Below, in pieces: positions 16,908 to 25,960 of a DNA stretch of 64,000 nt; positions within the stretch are counted from its first letter, which is position 1; every line of letters starts with the position of its first letter. A program made the position numbers and the translations under genes. Source of the DNA: Streptomyces gossypii (GTDB lineage Bacteria; Actinomycetota; Actinomycetes; Streptomycetales; Streptomycetaceae); assembly GCF_025165795.1 (NCBI RefSeq), contig NZ_JAJAGO010000003.1, positions 434,001 through 498,000 of the forward strand, written 5' to 3'. Below the pieces are notes generated by a model. That model was not told the DNA's origin and made no database searches. It saw only the letters and a program-made list of their open reading frames with translations.

Positions 16908-17241
16908 GTACGTTGATCACTCGGCCGCTGGGGTCGCGGACGAAGAATCGCCGTACGCCCCACTCCTCGTCCTGCAAGGGGTGGACGATCTCCGCGCCGC
17001 TCTTCCGTACGGCCGCATGGACCGCGTCGACGTCGTCCACCTCGACGCTCATGTCGGGGGTGACGGGTGCGGTCTTGTCGCTGGGCATGATGCTCACCTG
17101 GGCCGTCGGGTGGGACGGGGAGGCGAGCGTCATGATCCAGCCGAGGTTCATGACCTCCTGGAAGCCCAGCAGGCCGTAGAACTCCCGGTTCTCCTGCTCG
17201 GCCTCCGACTGGATGTTGGGCACGACACGGCGAACAGACAT
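16894..17241 (-). CDS. VOC-family protein (glyoxalase/bleomycin-resistance fold)
   Basis: A 115-residue single VOC domain: VVPNIQSEAEQENREFYGLL at the start and RRFFVRDPSGRVINVLTH at the end. Role unknown. It reads toward the hypothetical gene at 16554 and overlaps its 3' end by 14 bases. ATG 17241. Confidence 0.8.
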   Translation of the reverse strand: MSVRRVVPNIQSEAEQENREFYGLLGFQEVMNLGWIMTLASPSHPTAQVSIMPSDKTAPVTPDMSVEVDDVDAVHAAVRKSGAEIVHPLQDEEWGVRRFFVRDPSGRVINVLTHR

Positions 17242-17334
17242 TGCTCACTCCAAGCGAGAAGAGATGTGTCCCTGTGATCTCCAGGAGTACCACTGTAGGC
17301 CCTTCATCGCACACAAGTTCGAAGCGGGCGTGTC

Positions 17335-20300
17335 TCAGCAGCGGACGGCCGCCGCTGGGGCGAGGGTCGTGCCCTGCTGGAAGGACTCCGTGAAGGCGGC
17401 TTGGCCGAGGGTCGCGGTCGCAGTGGCCGTGATGCGGTCGACGTCGGCGCGTTCGGCCCGTGGCAGTGGGGCGTTCACGCTGTGGCGGGCGGCGTGCGCT
17501 GCGCCGAGGAGCAGGGCCGCGCGCGCTGCCGCTGCCGGGTCCCCGGCAAGCGCCGCCGCGCCCGCCAGGCCCTCCAGGGAGAGGGCCAGGGCGCGCGGGT
17601 CCCCGATGGAGCGGGCGAGGTCGAGTCCGCGGAGGTGGTGGGCCGAAGCCTGGGCCGCGTCGCCGCGCTGTTCGGCGAGGAAGCCCAACTCGGCGTGAAG
17701 CAGATGGTCGCCCACCGCCGAGGACACCTGGCTGTGGCGGTCGCGGATGTGCAGCAGATGCCGCTCGGCGCCGTCCAGGTCGCCGGAGCGGCGGGCGCCG
17801 AGGGCGAGGCCCATCTCCGCGTGGATCTCGCCATACCGGGAGCCCTGTGTGGCGGCCAACTGCCGTGCCCGCTCGTGCAGTGCGCGGGCCCGGTCCCATT
17901 CGTGGGCGAGCAGCGCCAGGCGGCCGAGGCCGGAGAGGCGGGTGGAGACCTCCGCTTCGAGGCCCAACTCCTCGGCGATGTGCAGACCTTCGCCCTGGAG
18001 GTGTGCGGCCTCCGCGTAGTCGCCCTTGATCTCGGCCAGTGCGGCGAGCGGCTGCACCGTCTGCAACTCACCCCAACGGTCACCGACTTCACGGTGAATC
18101 CCGGCGCTGCGCAGCCCGTCGTACTCCAGAGTGGTGAGATCGCCCCGTGTGAGTGCGTGCATCGCACGCAGACCGAGAGTCGCGGCCGTGCCCCATCGGA
18201 CGTCGGCCGGGTCGGCCGGGTCCGCTGCGTCGGGGGCGCCGCTGGTGAAGAGGTCGAACGCGCGGGCGTTGGCGTCCTCGCTGGCGGCCGGGTCGCCCGC
18301 GTTGAAGAGCCCGTACGCGAAGAGCCAGAGGGAACGGGCGTGCCGCAGGGCGTGGGCCGGTGCCAGGGACGACTGGGGCGCGTCGGCGGCGGGCGCAGAC
18401 GTCCGGTCACCTGTGAGCAGGGCGAACGCCTGGCGGAGGAGGGGAAGTTCGCTACGTACGGCGTCCTCCGGGGCGGCGGAGAGTACGGCCGCAAGGCTGC
18501 GGTGGGCCTCGCTGAGGCGGCCGCGCAGCAGCCACCACCAGGCGAGGGCGGTGGCGAGCCGTACCGCCTCTTCCGTGCCGCCCGCCTCGTCGAGCGCGGC
18601 CCGCAGGTTGGCGGACTCGGCGTCGAGGCGGGCGAGCCATGCCTGCTGGTCGCCGCCGCGAAGACGGGGTTCGGCGCGTTCGGCCAGCTCCAGGTAGTAG
18701 CGCAGATGCCGTACGCGTACGCCGGTGAGGTCCTCCCGCTCGCGCAGGCGCTCCGTCGCGTACGCGGCGACGGATTCGAACAGCCGGTAGCGGGGGGCCG
18801 TACCGGCGGAGCCTCCGTCCACCATGACGACGAGGGACCGGTCGACCAGCCGCGTCACCAGATCGAGGACTTCCTCGCGGGGCACGCCGTCGCCCGCGCA
18901 CACCGCTTCGGCCGCCTCCAGAGTGCAGCCGTCGCGGTGCACGGCGAGGCGGCTCAGCACGACGCGCTCAGGGGTGCTGAGCAGTTCCCAGCTCCAGTCG
19001 ATGACCGCCCGCAGCGTCTGCTGCCGCGCGGGCGCGCCGCGTCGGCCGGAGGTGAGCACCCGGAAGCTGTCGCCGAGGCGGGCCGCCAACTCCCGTATGC
19101 CCAGGCCACGGACGCGGGTCGCTGCCAGTTCGAGGGCCAGCGGGATGCCGTCCAGGCGGCGGCAGATCTCCGCGACGGCTTCCCGTGTCGCGGCCTCGTC
19201 CGGTGCGAAGCCGGGTGCGGAGGCGGCGGCGCGGGCCGTGAACAGCCGTACGGCGTCGGCGGTCTGGAGCGGTTCGACCAGATACACCGCCTCGCCCGTG
19301 AGGCCCAGCGGTTCCCGGCTGGTGGCCAGCACACGCAGGCCGGGTGCGGCGCGCAGCAGGAGTTCCGCGAGTTCGGCGGCCGGGCCGACCACCTGTTCGC
19401 AGTTGTCGAGGACGAGGAGCGTGCGGCGGTCGCGCAGGGCGGCCGCGAGCCGGTCGGCGGGGGCCGGGGGAGCGCCGCCGAGTCCGGGCAGGCCGGAGGG
19501 CGCGTCGTCGCGGACGCCGAGCACGGTGGAGATCAGCTGTACGAGCTCGTCGACGCCGCCCCCGCGCTGACCTGCCAGCTCGACGAGCCACACGCCGTCA
19601 GGGACATCCGCTTCGGCTTCCGCGCCCTGGGCGAGGCGGGTGGCGGCCTCCACGGCGAGCCGCGTCTTGCCGACACCGCCGGGACCGGTCAGCGTGACCA
19701 GCCGCGGCGCCGACGCCGCCGGACCGAGGAGCTGACCGAGCTCGCCCAGCGACCGGTCGCGGCCGACCAGCGCCGTGAGCGAAGCCGGAAGGTTCGAGCG
19801 GGGACGAACGGGGGTGGGCGGTGCCTGCTCCAGGGCGGACGCGGCGACCGGCGGCGGGGCGAGTGACACGTCCTGGCGCAGGATCGCCTGGTGGAGCGCG
19901 GCCAGTTCGGGGCCCGGATCGAGGCCCAGCTCATCCGCCAGGCGCTCCCGCAGTTCCGCGTACGAGGCGAGCGCCTCGTTCTGGCGACCGGCCCGGTAGA
20001 GGGCACGCAGCTGGACGGCGCGCAGCCGTTCCCGTAGCGGATGGTGCGCGACCAGATCGGCCAGTTCCCCGCTGAGCAGGGTGTGGTCGCCCGCCGCCAG
20101 ACGGGCCTCGGCCTGCTCCTCCAGGACGGCGAGCCGCAACTCCGCCAAGCGGTGGGCGGCTGCGCGGACGAACTCCTCGTCCGCGAAGTCGGCGTACGCC
20201 GGGCCGCGCCACATCTCCAGCGCCTCGCTGAGCTGTGCCGCTCGGGCGCCCGGATCGGGCAGGAGTCGGGCGCGGGCCGTCAGGGAGCGGAAGCGGTCCG

Positions 20301-20610
20301 CGTCCACCTCGGCCTCGGTCTCGGGCTGTCCGGCGCCGTCGAGGCGAAGCCGGTAGCCGGGCGGCTGGTGCAGCACGCGGTCGCGGCCGAGGGCGCGGCG
20401 CAGCTGGGAGACCTTGGCCTGGAGCGCGTTGGCGGGATTGCCCGGCGGCTCCCCGCCCCAGAGGTCGTCGATGAGCCGGTCGGCGGAGACGGGCCGCCCC
20501 TCGTGCACCAGAAGATCGGCCAGCAGCGCCCGCACCTTCACCTCGGGAACCCTGACCGGCCGGCCTTCGCCGTCCCACACCGCCAGCGGACCGAGCACCC
20601 CGAACAGCAT
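17335..20610 (-). CDS. AfsR/SARP-type regulator with NTPase and repeat domains
   Basis: A 1091-residue regulator. An OmpR-like winged helix (residues ~1-95, MLFGVLGPLAVWDGEGRPV) is followed by a bacterial transcriptional activator domain (~100-245), an AAA/NB-ARC module with P-loop LTGPGGVGKT near residue 310 and Walker B LLVLDNCEQVV near 402, and a long helical, TPR-like C-terminus. This is the DnrI/AfsR architecture that activates pathway genes from direct repeats. The frame runs 120 codons further upstream but ATG 20610 fits the family start. It is divergent from an MFS pump at 20735, its most likely target. Confidence 0.9.
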   Translation of the reverse strand: MLFGVLGPLAVWDGEGRPVRVPEVKVRALLADLLVHEGRPVSADRLIDDLWGGEPPGNPANALQAKVSQLRRALGRDRVLHQPPGYRLRLDGAGQPETEAEVDADRFRSLTARARLLPDPGARAAQLSEALEMWRGPAYADFADEEFVRAAAHRLAELRLAVLEEQAEARLAAGDHTLLSGELADLVAHHPLRERLRAVQLRALYRAGRQNEALASYAELRERLADELGLDPGPELAALHQAILRQDVSLAPPPVAASALEQAPPTPVRPRSNLPASLTALVGRDRSLGELGQLLGPAASAPRLVTLTGPGGVGKTRLAVEAATRLAQGAEAEADVPDGVWLVELAGQRGGGVDELVQLISTVLGVRDDAPSGLPGLGGAPPAPADRLAAALRDRRTLLVLDNCEQVVGPAAELAELLLRAAPGLRVLATSREPLGLTGEAVYLVEPLQTADAVRLFTARAAASAPGFAPDEAATREAVAEICRRLDGIPLALELAATRVRGLGIRELAARLGDSFRVLTSGRRGAPARQQTLRAVIDWSWELLSTPERVVLSRLAVHRDGCTLEAAEAVCAGDGVPREEVLDLVTRLVDRSLVVMVDGGSAGTAPRYRLFESVAAYATERLREREDLTGVRVRHLRYYLELAERAEPRLRGGDQQAWLARLDAESANLRAALDEAGGTEEAVRLATALAWWWLLRGRLSEAHRSLAAVLSAAPEDAVRSELPLLRQAFALLTGDRTSAPAADAPQSSLAPAHALRHARSLWLFAYGLFNAGDPAASEDANARAFDLFTSGAPDAADPADPADVRWGTAATLGLRAMHALTRGDLTTLEYDGLRSAGIHREVGDRWGELQTVQPLAALAEIKGDYAEAAHLQGEGLHIAEELGLEAEVSTRLSGLGRLALLAHEWDRARALHERARQLAATQGSRYGEIHAEMGLALGARRSGDLDGAERHLLHIRDRHSQVSSAVGDHLLHAELGFLAEQRGDAAQASAHHLRGLDLARSIGDPRALALSLEGLAGAAALAGDPAAAARAALLLGAAHAARHSVNAPLPRAERADVDRITATATATLGQAAFTESFQQGTTLAPAAAVRC

Positions 20611-20734
20611 GCGTGAACCGTACACACGGCGGAGCGGCCTGCTGCGGCCGACCGTCAGCGGACCATCAGCGCCTCCGAAGCGCTCGCGGGCACTGTCGTC
20701 ACCACACCCGGAGCACAGAACGGACACCACAACG

Positions 20735-21994
20735 ATGCGTACCGCAGCGAAGACCGCAGCGAAGACCACCGCACCCACCACCGGTGCCCAGGAACAGGAA
20801 CAGGAACAGGAACAGGAACAGGAACAGCAGAGACTCCCCGTACTGGCGCTGCTGGCGCTGGCCACGGCCGTCTTCATCACCAGCCTCACCGAGACGCTGC
20901 CCGCCGGGCTGCTGCCCGCGATGAGCGCCGAGCTCGGAGTCAGCGAGTCCGCGACGGGGCAGACCGTCACGGTCTACGCGATCGGTACGGCGCTGACCGC
21001 GATCCCGCTGACCGCGGCCACCGCCGCCTGGCGGCGCAAGCGGCTGCTGCTGACGTCGATGGCGCTCTTCGCCGTCGCCAACACCGTCACCGCCTTCTCC
21101 TCCGCCTACCCCCTGACCATGGCCGCCCGCTTCGTCGCCGGGGTGGCCGCGGGCCTCGCCTGGGCGCTGCTGGCCGGATACGCCCGCCGGATGGCGCCCG
21201 CACACCTCCAGGGCAAGGCGATCGCCCTCGCCATGGCGGGCATCCCGGTCGCCCTGGCGCTGGGTGTGCCCGCCGGGACCTTCCTCGGCGAGACGCTGGG
21301 CTGGCGGGTGGCCTTCCTGATCATGACGGTGCTCACGGTCGTACTGCTCGGCTGGATCACGGCGGCCGTCCCGGACTTCCCCGGTCAGCGGCGGGAGGCC
21401 CGTACCCGGATGCTGCCCACGCTGCGCATCCCGGGCGTGGCCCCGGTCCTCTTCGTCACCCTCGTCTTCGTGCTGGCCCACACCATCCTCTACACCTTCA
21501 TCGCCACCTACCTGGACGAGCTGGGCATGGGCGGCTCCACGGACGTCGTGCTGCTGGTCTTCGGTGCCGCCTCGCTGGTCAGCATCTGGGCCGTCGGCTC
21601 CCACATCAACCGCCGGCTGCGCGCGCTGACCCTTGCCAGCACCCTGCTGGTCGGCGTGGCGGCGGCGCTGCTCGCCGTACTGTCCGACAGCCCCGCCATG
21701 GTCTACCTCGCGGTGACGCTGTGGGGTCTGGGCTGGGGCGGCGCCCCCACCCTCCTGCAGACCGCCGCGGGTGACGCGGGCGGTGACTCCGGCGACGCCG
21801 TGCAGGCCATGCTGGTCACCCTCTGGAACGCCGCGATGGCCGGTGGCGGAGTCGCGGGCGGCATCCTCCTCGGACTGGTCGGCACCACGTCCTTCCCCTG
21901 GACGATCCTGCTGCTCCTGGTACCGGTCCTCGCCGTGGTGATCGCCGCACGCACCCACGGCTTCCCCGCCATGCGCGGTAGCGCGATCCGGTGA
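20735..21994 (+). CDS. MFS efflux transporter, 12-helix
   Basis: A 419-residue major-facilitator protein of the DHA1/AraJ-like group with twelve hydrophobic segments. The cytoplasmic N-tail before helix 1 is unusual: after TGAQ it is a run of alternating E and Q encoded by a hexanucleotide repeat. Sugar-efflux or drug-efflux substrates are possible. ATG 20735 is chosen over a much longer frame that is the shadow of the divergent regulator. Its promoter is shared with the AfsR-like gene. Confidence 0.87.
   Translation: MRTAAKTAAKTTAPTTGAQEQEQEQEQEQEQQRLPVLALLALATAVFITSLTETLPAGLLPAMSAELGVSESATGQTVTVYAIGTALTAIPLTAATAAWRRKRLLLTSMALFAVANTVTAFSSAYPLTMAARFVAGVAAGLAWALLAGYARRMAPAHLQGKAIALAMAGIPVALALGVPAGTFLGETLGWRVAFLIMTVLTVVLLGWITAAVPDFPGQRREARTRMLPTLRIPGVAPVLFVTLVFVLAHTILYTFIATYLDELGMGGSTDVVLLVFGAASLVSIWAVGSHINRRLRALTLASTLLVGVAAALLAVLSDSPAMVYLAVTLWGLGWGGAPTLLQTAAGDAGGDSGDAVQAMLVTLWNAAMAGGGVAGGILLGLVGTTSFPWTILLLLVPVLAVVIAARTHGFPAMRGSAIR
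20789..20827 (+). repeat. CAGGAA hexanucleotide tandem repeat, about 6.5 copies
   Basis: The repeat is in frame near codon 19 of the MFS gene and encodes (QE)n. Copy changes keep the frame, so tail length can vary between strains. Confidence 0.9.
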
Positions 21995-22056
21995 GTGACA
22001 CCGGGACGGAATCCCGCGCCGCCCCCCGGCACCGCATCGGCGGCCGGAGAGACGGG

Positions 22057-23319
22057 TTACACGGACTGTTCCGTGCTGGCTGTCCCGTGAGTCCGTGTGC
22101 GAGTACGGCCACCAGGTGGCCGTACTCGCACACGGTCTGACGAGGGGGTGTGCTCCGGGGCGAGGGTGAGCAGGAAGGACAGCAGCATCAGGGCGCCGCC
22201 CGCCAACGGGACGAACCGGATGTCGGCGGTGGCGATGACGATGCCGCCCACCGCCCCGGCCACCCCGGTGCCCAGGTACAGCCCCGAGATGTTCAGCGCC
22301 AGCGCGGGCATGGCGGCCTCGGGGCCCGCCGCGGCCATGATGCTGCCCTGGATCGGCGGGTTGAGTGCCCAGGCGAACACCGACCAGAAGGCGATCAGTA
22401 CGACCAGCACCGCCGGCGCGGCCGTCCCGTCCATGCCGCTGAAGCCGAACGCGGCGGCGAGCAGCAGCGTCAGCGCGTGTCCGCCGATCACCACCCGCAG
22501 ACTCCGCCGGGGCCCGAAGGCGTCGGCGGCCCGGCCTGCCAGCAGCGCGCCCGCCAGGCCCGCGAGGCCGACGACGAGCAGGACGACGGACAGCAGGGTG
22601 CCTGAGCCGGAGGCGGCCTCGGCCACATAGGCGGACAGGTAGGTGTAGAACATCAGTCCTCCACTGCCCGCCAGGAAGGTCACCGCGACCAGCCGCAGTA
22701 CGGCGACGCGGCGCAGCGGAGCGAGCCGTTCGCGCAGCGGCGTGCTCGGGCCGCCCGGCACCGAGGGGGCCGTGGTCAGCAGGCCGATGACGGCGAGGGT
22801 GCCGACCGCGGCGAGAAGCCAGAAGGTGGCGCGCCAGCCCAGGGCGCCGCCCAGCCAGGTGCCCAGCGGGACGCCGGTGAACAGCGCGGCTGTCATGCCC
22901 GCCGTGGCGACGCCGAGGTAGCGGCCCTGCTGGCCTTCCGGGGCCCGCATCGCCACCATCGTGAACGCCGCCGCGGTGACCACGGCCGCGGCCAGGGCCG
23001 CCGCGATCCGGGCCGCCAGCAGCGAGGCGTATCCGGGGGAGAGCGCCGCCGCCACGTTGGCCAGGACGAACACCGCCAGCCCGGCCACCATCACCGGGCG
23101 CCGGGGGAAACGGGCGAAGACCAGCGCGAGCGTCGGTGCGCCCAGCGCGTACACGACCGCGAAGACGGTGACCAGCTGGCCCGCGGCCGAGACGCTGACC
23201 GAGAGGTCCCCGGCGATCTCCCGCAGCACACCCGCGATGATGAACTCGTCGGTGGCGGTGGCCAGCAGGGTCAGGAACAGTACGTACAGCCAGCCGGGCA
23301 GGGCGGCGGATCGCGCCAT
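22057..23319 (-). CDS. MFS efflux transporter
   Basis: A 420-residue twelve-helix MFS protein of the DHA1 family. Helix 1 has LTLLATATDEFIIAGVL with the acidic residue common in multidrug pumps. Downstream of helix 12 the last ~25 codons (VRVRPPGGRTRTRTH) are read through a perfect stem-loop, so this tail may be non-functional. It is transcribed from a promoter whose 19-bp spacer holds a dyad, directly after the MerR gene. The pair looks like a drug-sensing pump unit. ATG 23319. Confidence 0.87.
   Translation of the reverse strand: MARSAALPGWLYVLFLTLLATATDEFIIAGVLREIAGDLSVSVSAAGQLVTVFAVVYALGAPTLALVFARFPRRPVMVAGLAVFVLANVAAALSPGYASLLAARIAAALAAAVVTAAAFTMVAMRAPEGQQGRYLGVATAGMTAALFTGVPLGTWLGGALGWRATFWLLAAVGTLAVIGLLTTAPSVPGGPSTPLRERLAPLRRVAVLRLVAVTFLAGSGGLMFYTYLSAYVAEAASGSGTLLSVVLLVVGLAGLAGALLAGRAADAFGPRRSLRVVIGGHALTLLLAAAFGFSGMDGTAAPAVLVVLIAFWSVFAWALNPPIQGSIMAAAGPEAAMPALALNISGLYLGTGVAGAVGGIVIATADIRFVPLAGGALMLLSFLLTLAPEHTPSSDRVRVRPPGGRTRTRTHGTASTEQSV
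22095..22133. terminator. Perfect 19-bp stem, 1-base loop
   Basis: GTGTGCGAGTACGGCCACC is followed by a single A and its exact complement. It lies 100 bases after the plus-strand MFS stop and inside the last codons of the minus-strand MFS gene, so it probably ends transcription in both directions. Confidence 0.6.
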
Positions 23320-23359
23320 GGGGCACTACCTCCTACGTGGGTCATGGGATCGATCCGCA

Positions 23360-23390
23360 CGCTAGGCAGTGACACCGGTGTCAAGGTCAA
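23360..23390 (-). promoter_or_regulatory. MerR-type promoter/operator for the MFS gene
   Basis: On the minus strand TTGACC (23385-23390) and CTAGCG (23360-23365) are 19 bases apart, the long spacing used by MerR-activated promoters. The spacer holds the 14-base palindrome TGACACCGGTGTCA (23370-23383). It overlaps the end of the MerR gene. Confidence 0.55.
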
Positions 23391-23797
23391 GCGCCGGAGC
23401 GCAGCAGCTCCGAGAAGTGCTCCGTGTCCGCCGCCCCGGCCCGCAGCCGCGCGATGCGCTCCACCAGCTCGGCCCGGTACCGCTGGAGCTGGGCCGCCTT
23501 CGCCTCCACCTCCGCGAGCCGTCCCTCGTACATGGCGAGCGTCCCCTCATCGGGGCTGTCGCAGGCCAGGAAGTCGGAGGTCTTCATCTCCAGGCAGGGC
23601 GCCACCTGGCGGATGTCGTCCAGCAGCAGTCCGGCACGCAGCAGCTCGCGCAGGTTCCGCACCTGGTTGACGGCCCGGTCGTCGTACTCCCGCCAGCCCT
23701 TGCTGGTGCGCCGCGCCTCCAGCAGGCCCTGCTGCTCGTAGTAGCGGATCGAACGGCGGCTCGCGCCGGTGCGTTCGGACAGCTGGCCGATCTGCAT
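23387..23797 (-). CDS. MerR-family regulator
   Basis: A 136-residue regulator. The winged helix-turn-helix at residues ~1-70 reads MQIGQLSERTGASRRSIRYYEQQGLL and is followed by a coiled coil (EVEAKAAQLQRYRAELVERI). A cysteine in APCLEM and another in LACDS could sense a ligand. GGAAGGGAG lies upstream of ATG 23797, so the longer frame is rejected. The MFS gene follows after 67 bases and has a MerR-type promoter, so induction of that pump is the likely job. Confidence 0.88.
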   Translation of the reverse strand: MQIGQLSERTGASRRSIRYYEQQGLLEARRTSKGWREYDDRAVNQVRNLRELLRAGLLLDDIRQVAPCLEMKTSDFLACDSPDEGTLAMYEGRLAEVEAKAAQLQRYRAELVERIARLRAGAADTEHFSELLRSGA

Positions 23798-23900
23798 GCC
23801 GACTCCCTTCCTGTGGCCCGCCGTACGCGGCTCCACACGACGGTACTGCGGGGCTCACGGCGTGGGCAGGGGCCCGGGAACGGGAACGGGACCGGGGCCG

Positions 23901-24662
23901 TCAGACGCGCTCGCCGCCTCCGCGCCGGTGCGGGATGTGCGGGCCCTTCGCGCGGGCGATGACGAGCCCGGATTCGTACGCGGTCATGACCGCCTGTGCC
24001 CGGTCGCGCAGTCCGAGTTTGCGCAGCAGACGGCTCACATGGGTCTTCACCGTCTCCTCGCCCACCACCAGCCGGGCGGCGATCTCGGCATTGGACAGCC
24101 CCTCGGCGATGAGGCACAGCACCTCGGTCTCGCGCGGTGTCAGCTCGCCCAGCGAGGGAGCCACCGGGGGCGGGCGGAGGCGGGTGAACTCGCCGATCAG
24201 GCGGCGGGTGATGTTCGGGGCGAGCAGCGCCTCACCGGCCGCGACGACCCGCACGGCGTCGAAGAGCCGTTCGGCAGTGACGTCCTTGAGGAGGAAGCCG
24301 CTGGCGCCTGCGGCGAGGGCGTCGTACACATGCTCGTCGAGGTCGAAGGTGGTCAGCATCAGGACGCGCGGCGGATCGTCGTGGGCGGTGGCGGCCACGA
24401 TGCGGCGGGTCGCCTCGATGCCGTCGACGGTGGGCATGCGCACGTCCATCAGGATCACGTCGGGGCGCTGGTGGTGGCAGAGCCGGATCGCTTCCGCGCC
24501 GTCGGCGGCGGTGCCGACCACGGTGAGGTCCGGCTGGGTGTCGAGCAGGGCGGCGAATCCGGCGCGTACGACCTGCTGGTCGTCCGCCACGGCGACGCGC
24601 ACGGGACCGAGACCGGGGCCGGGGCCGGGGCCGGGGGAGGAAGCGGGGGAGGAGGCGGTCAT
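23901..24662 (-). CDS. NarL/LuxR-family response regulator
   Basis: A 253-residue regulator. The receiver domain (residues ~21-140) has acidic DD at 27-28, phosphoacceptor Asp73 in VILMDVRMP and the conserved Lys in LLKDV. A LuxR helix-turn-helix follows near 185-245 (LTPRETEVLCLIAEGLSNAEIA). The first 20 residues are a Ser/Pro/Gly tail from a CCGGGG repeat, so GTG at the VRVAVADD block is a possible later start. The ATG overlaps the kinase stop (ATGA). Confidence 0.9.
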   Translation of the reverse strand: MTASSPASSPGPGPGPGLGPVRVAVADDQQVVRAGFAALLDTQPDLTVVGTAADGAEAIRLCHHQRPDVILMDVRMPTVDGIEATRRIVAATAHDDPPRVLMLTTFDLDEHVYDALAAGASGFLLKDVTAERLFDAVRVVAAGEALLAPNITRRLIGEFTRLRPPPVAPSLGELTPRETEVLCLIAEGLSNAEIAARLVVGEETVKTHVSRLLRKLGLRDRAQAVMTAYESGLVIARAKGPHIPHRRGGGERV

Positions 24663-25804
24663 GCGGCGGTTCCTTCCCGCTGGGCGGGACCGGTCTCGGT
24701 GCTGTCGGTGCCCGGTGTGGTGGGCAGGGTGGCCTCGACGAGGAAGCCGCCCACCGGCGCCCGACTGGTCCGCAGTTCGCCGCCCACGGAGGCGGCGCGC
24801 TCGCGCATGCCCAGCAGGCCGTGACCCTGGCTGTCGCCCCGGTTCTCGCCTCTCCGGGCACGACTGGCCGTGGGCCCGGGGCCGTTGTCGCGTACCCGCA
24901 GGTGCAGCGTGTCCGGGCCGTAGACGATCTCCACATCGGCGGCGGCGCCGGGCGCGTGGCGGCGCACGTTGGTCAGCGCCTCCTGGACGATGCGGTATGC
25001 CGTCAACTCCAGCCCCGGATCGAGCGCGGTGACCCGGCCCGTGACGATGAGCCGGGTGCTCGCGCCCGCCGACTCCCGGGTCTCGTCGAGCAGTTCGAGG
25101 AGCTGCTGAAGTCCCGGCTGCGGCTGCCGGGTCGGTTCGGCTCCGGCCCCGGCGTCCTCGCGCAACACCCCGAGCAGCCTGCGCATTTCGGTGAGCGCGG
25201 TCCGGGCGGTGTCGCCGATGGCGAGCAGTTTCTTCGCGCCCTCCTCCGGCATTCCGGGGGTGGTCAGCCGTGCGGTCTCGGCCTGCACCGAGATCATCGA
25301 GATGTGGTGCGCCACCACGTCGTGCAACTCGCGTGCGATCCGGGCCCGTTCGCCGCGCGCGGAGAATTCGAGGAGCCGGTGTTCGATGTCCTGCCGGGAG
25401 GTGTCCCGCTCGGCGGCCTCGGCACGGACCCTGCGCACGCGGCGCCGGGCGAGGACGGTCCAGACGGTGAACAGGGCGACCAGGCCGGTGGCGAGCGGCC
25501 CACGGTGGAGTACTGCGGCGGGGACGGTGGCGGCCGTGATCACCGTCGCGGCGGCCCCGGCGTGGTGGCGGGCGGCGGTCAGCGGTGCCGTACAGCACAG
25601 CCCGACCAGCAGGGCCAGCGGCAGGAAGACGGCGGAGCCGTCGGTCTTGGCCACCGTGGTGCGGAGTACCGTCTCGGCGATCGCGAGCAGCGCGAGCACG
25701 ACCCCGGCCACCAGCATGCCGTCGCGCGCCGCGCCGCCGCCCCTGTCCGCCGGACTCGTCGACGCACCCCCGTAGGGCACCCCCGTCTGCCTCATGGACG
25801 CCAT
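24659..25804 (-). CDS. Sensor histidine kinase, HPK7/NarX-like
   Basis: A 381-residue kinase. Four hydrophobic segments (residues ~28-118) anchor it without a large outside domain, so it likely senses membrane stress. The dimerisation block RIARELHDVVAHHISMISVQ carries phosphoacceptor His161. The ATPase domain near 275-370 has EALTNVRRHA and DNGPG. ATG 25804 is chosen; ATG 25795 is possible. It forms an operon with the response regulator and is divergent from an ABC transporter, a common arrangement in which the kinase responds to the transporter's substrate. Confidence 0.9.
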   Translation of the reverse strand: MASMRQTGVPYGGASTSPADRGGGAARDGMLVAGVVLALLAIAETVLRTTVAKTDGSAVFLPLALLVGLCCTAPLTAARHHAGAAATVITAATVPAAVLHRGPLATGLVALFTVWTVLARRRVRRVRAEAAERDTSRQDIEHRLLEFSARGERARIARELHDVVAHHISMISVQAETARLTTPGMPEEGAKKLLAIGDTARTALTEMRRLLGVLREDAGAGAEPTRQPQPGLQQLLELLDETRESAGASTRLIVTGRVTALDPGLELTAYRIVQEALTNVRRHAPGAAADVEIVYGPDTLHLRVRDNGPGPTASRARRGENRGDSQGHGLLGMRERAASVGGELRTSRAPVGGFLVEATLPTTPGTDSTETGPAQREGTAA

Positions 25805-25960
25805 TGTGACCGCCCGGACGCCGCCCGCGAGTCCCCCGTCACCGGATCGCCGCGTCCCCCGCCAGGGGGACGAGCCCGGCGCCCGTCCCCAGGGCAGGGC
25901 CGCCGGGAATGCCCCCGCACGGTGACGACCCGGCACCCGTCCGGTTCGTAGCCTCCGGGT

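Noticed and set aside
20611-20970. 120-codon upstream extension of the AfsR-like gene
   Set aside because: It overlaps the divergent MFS gene, holds a Cys/Ser repeat that is the complement of the QE repeat, and the family starts at MLFGVLGPL.
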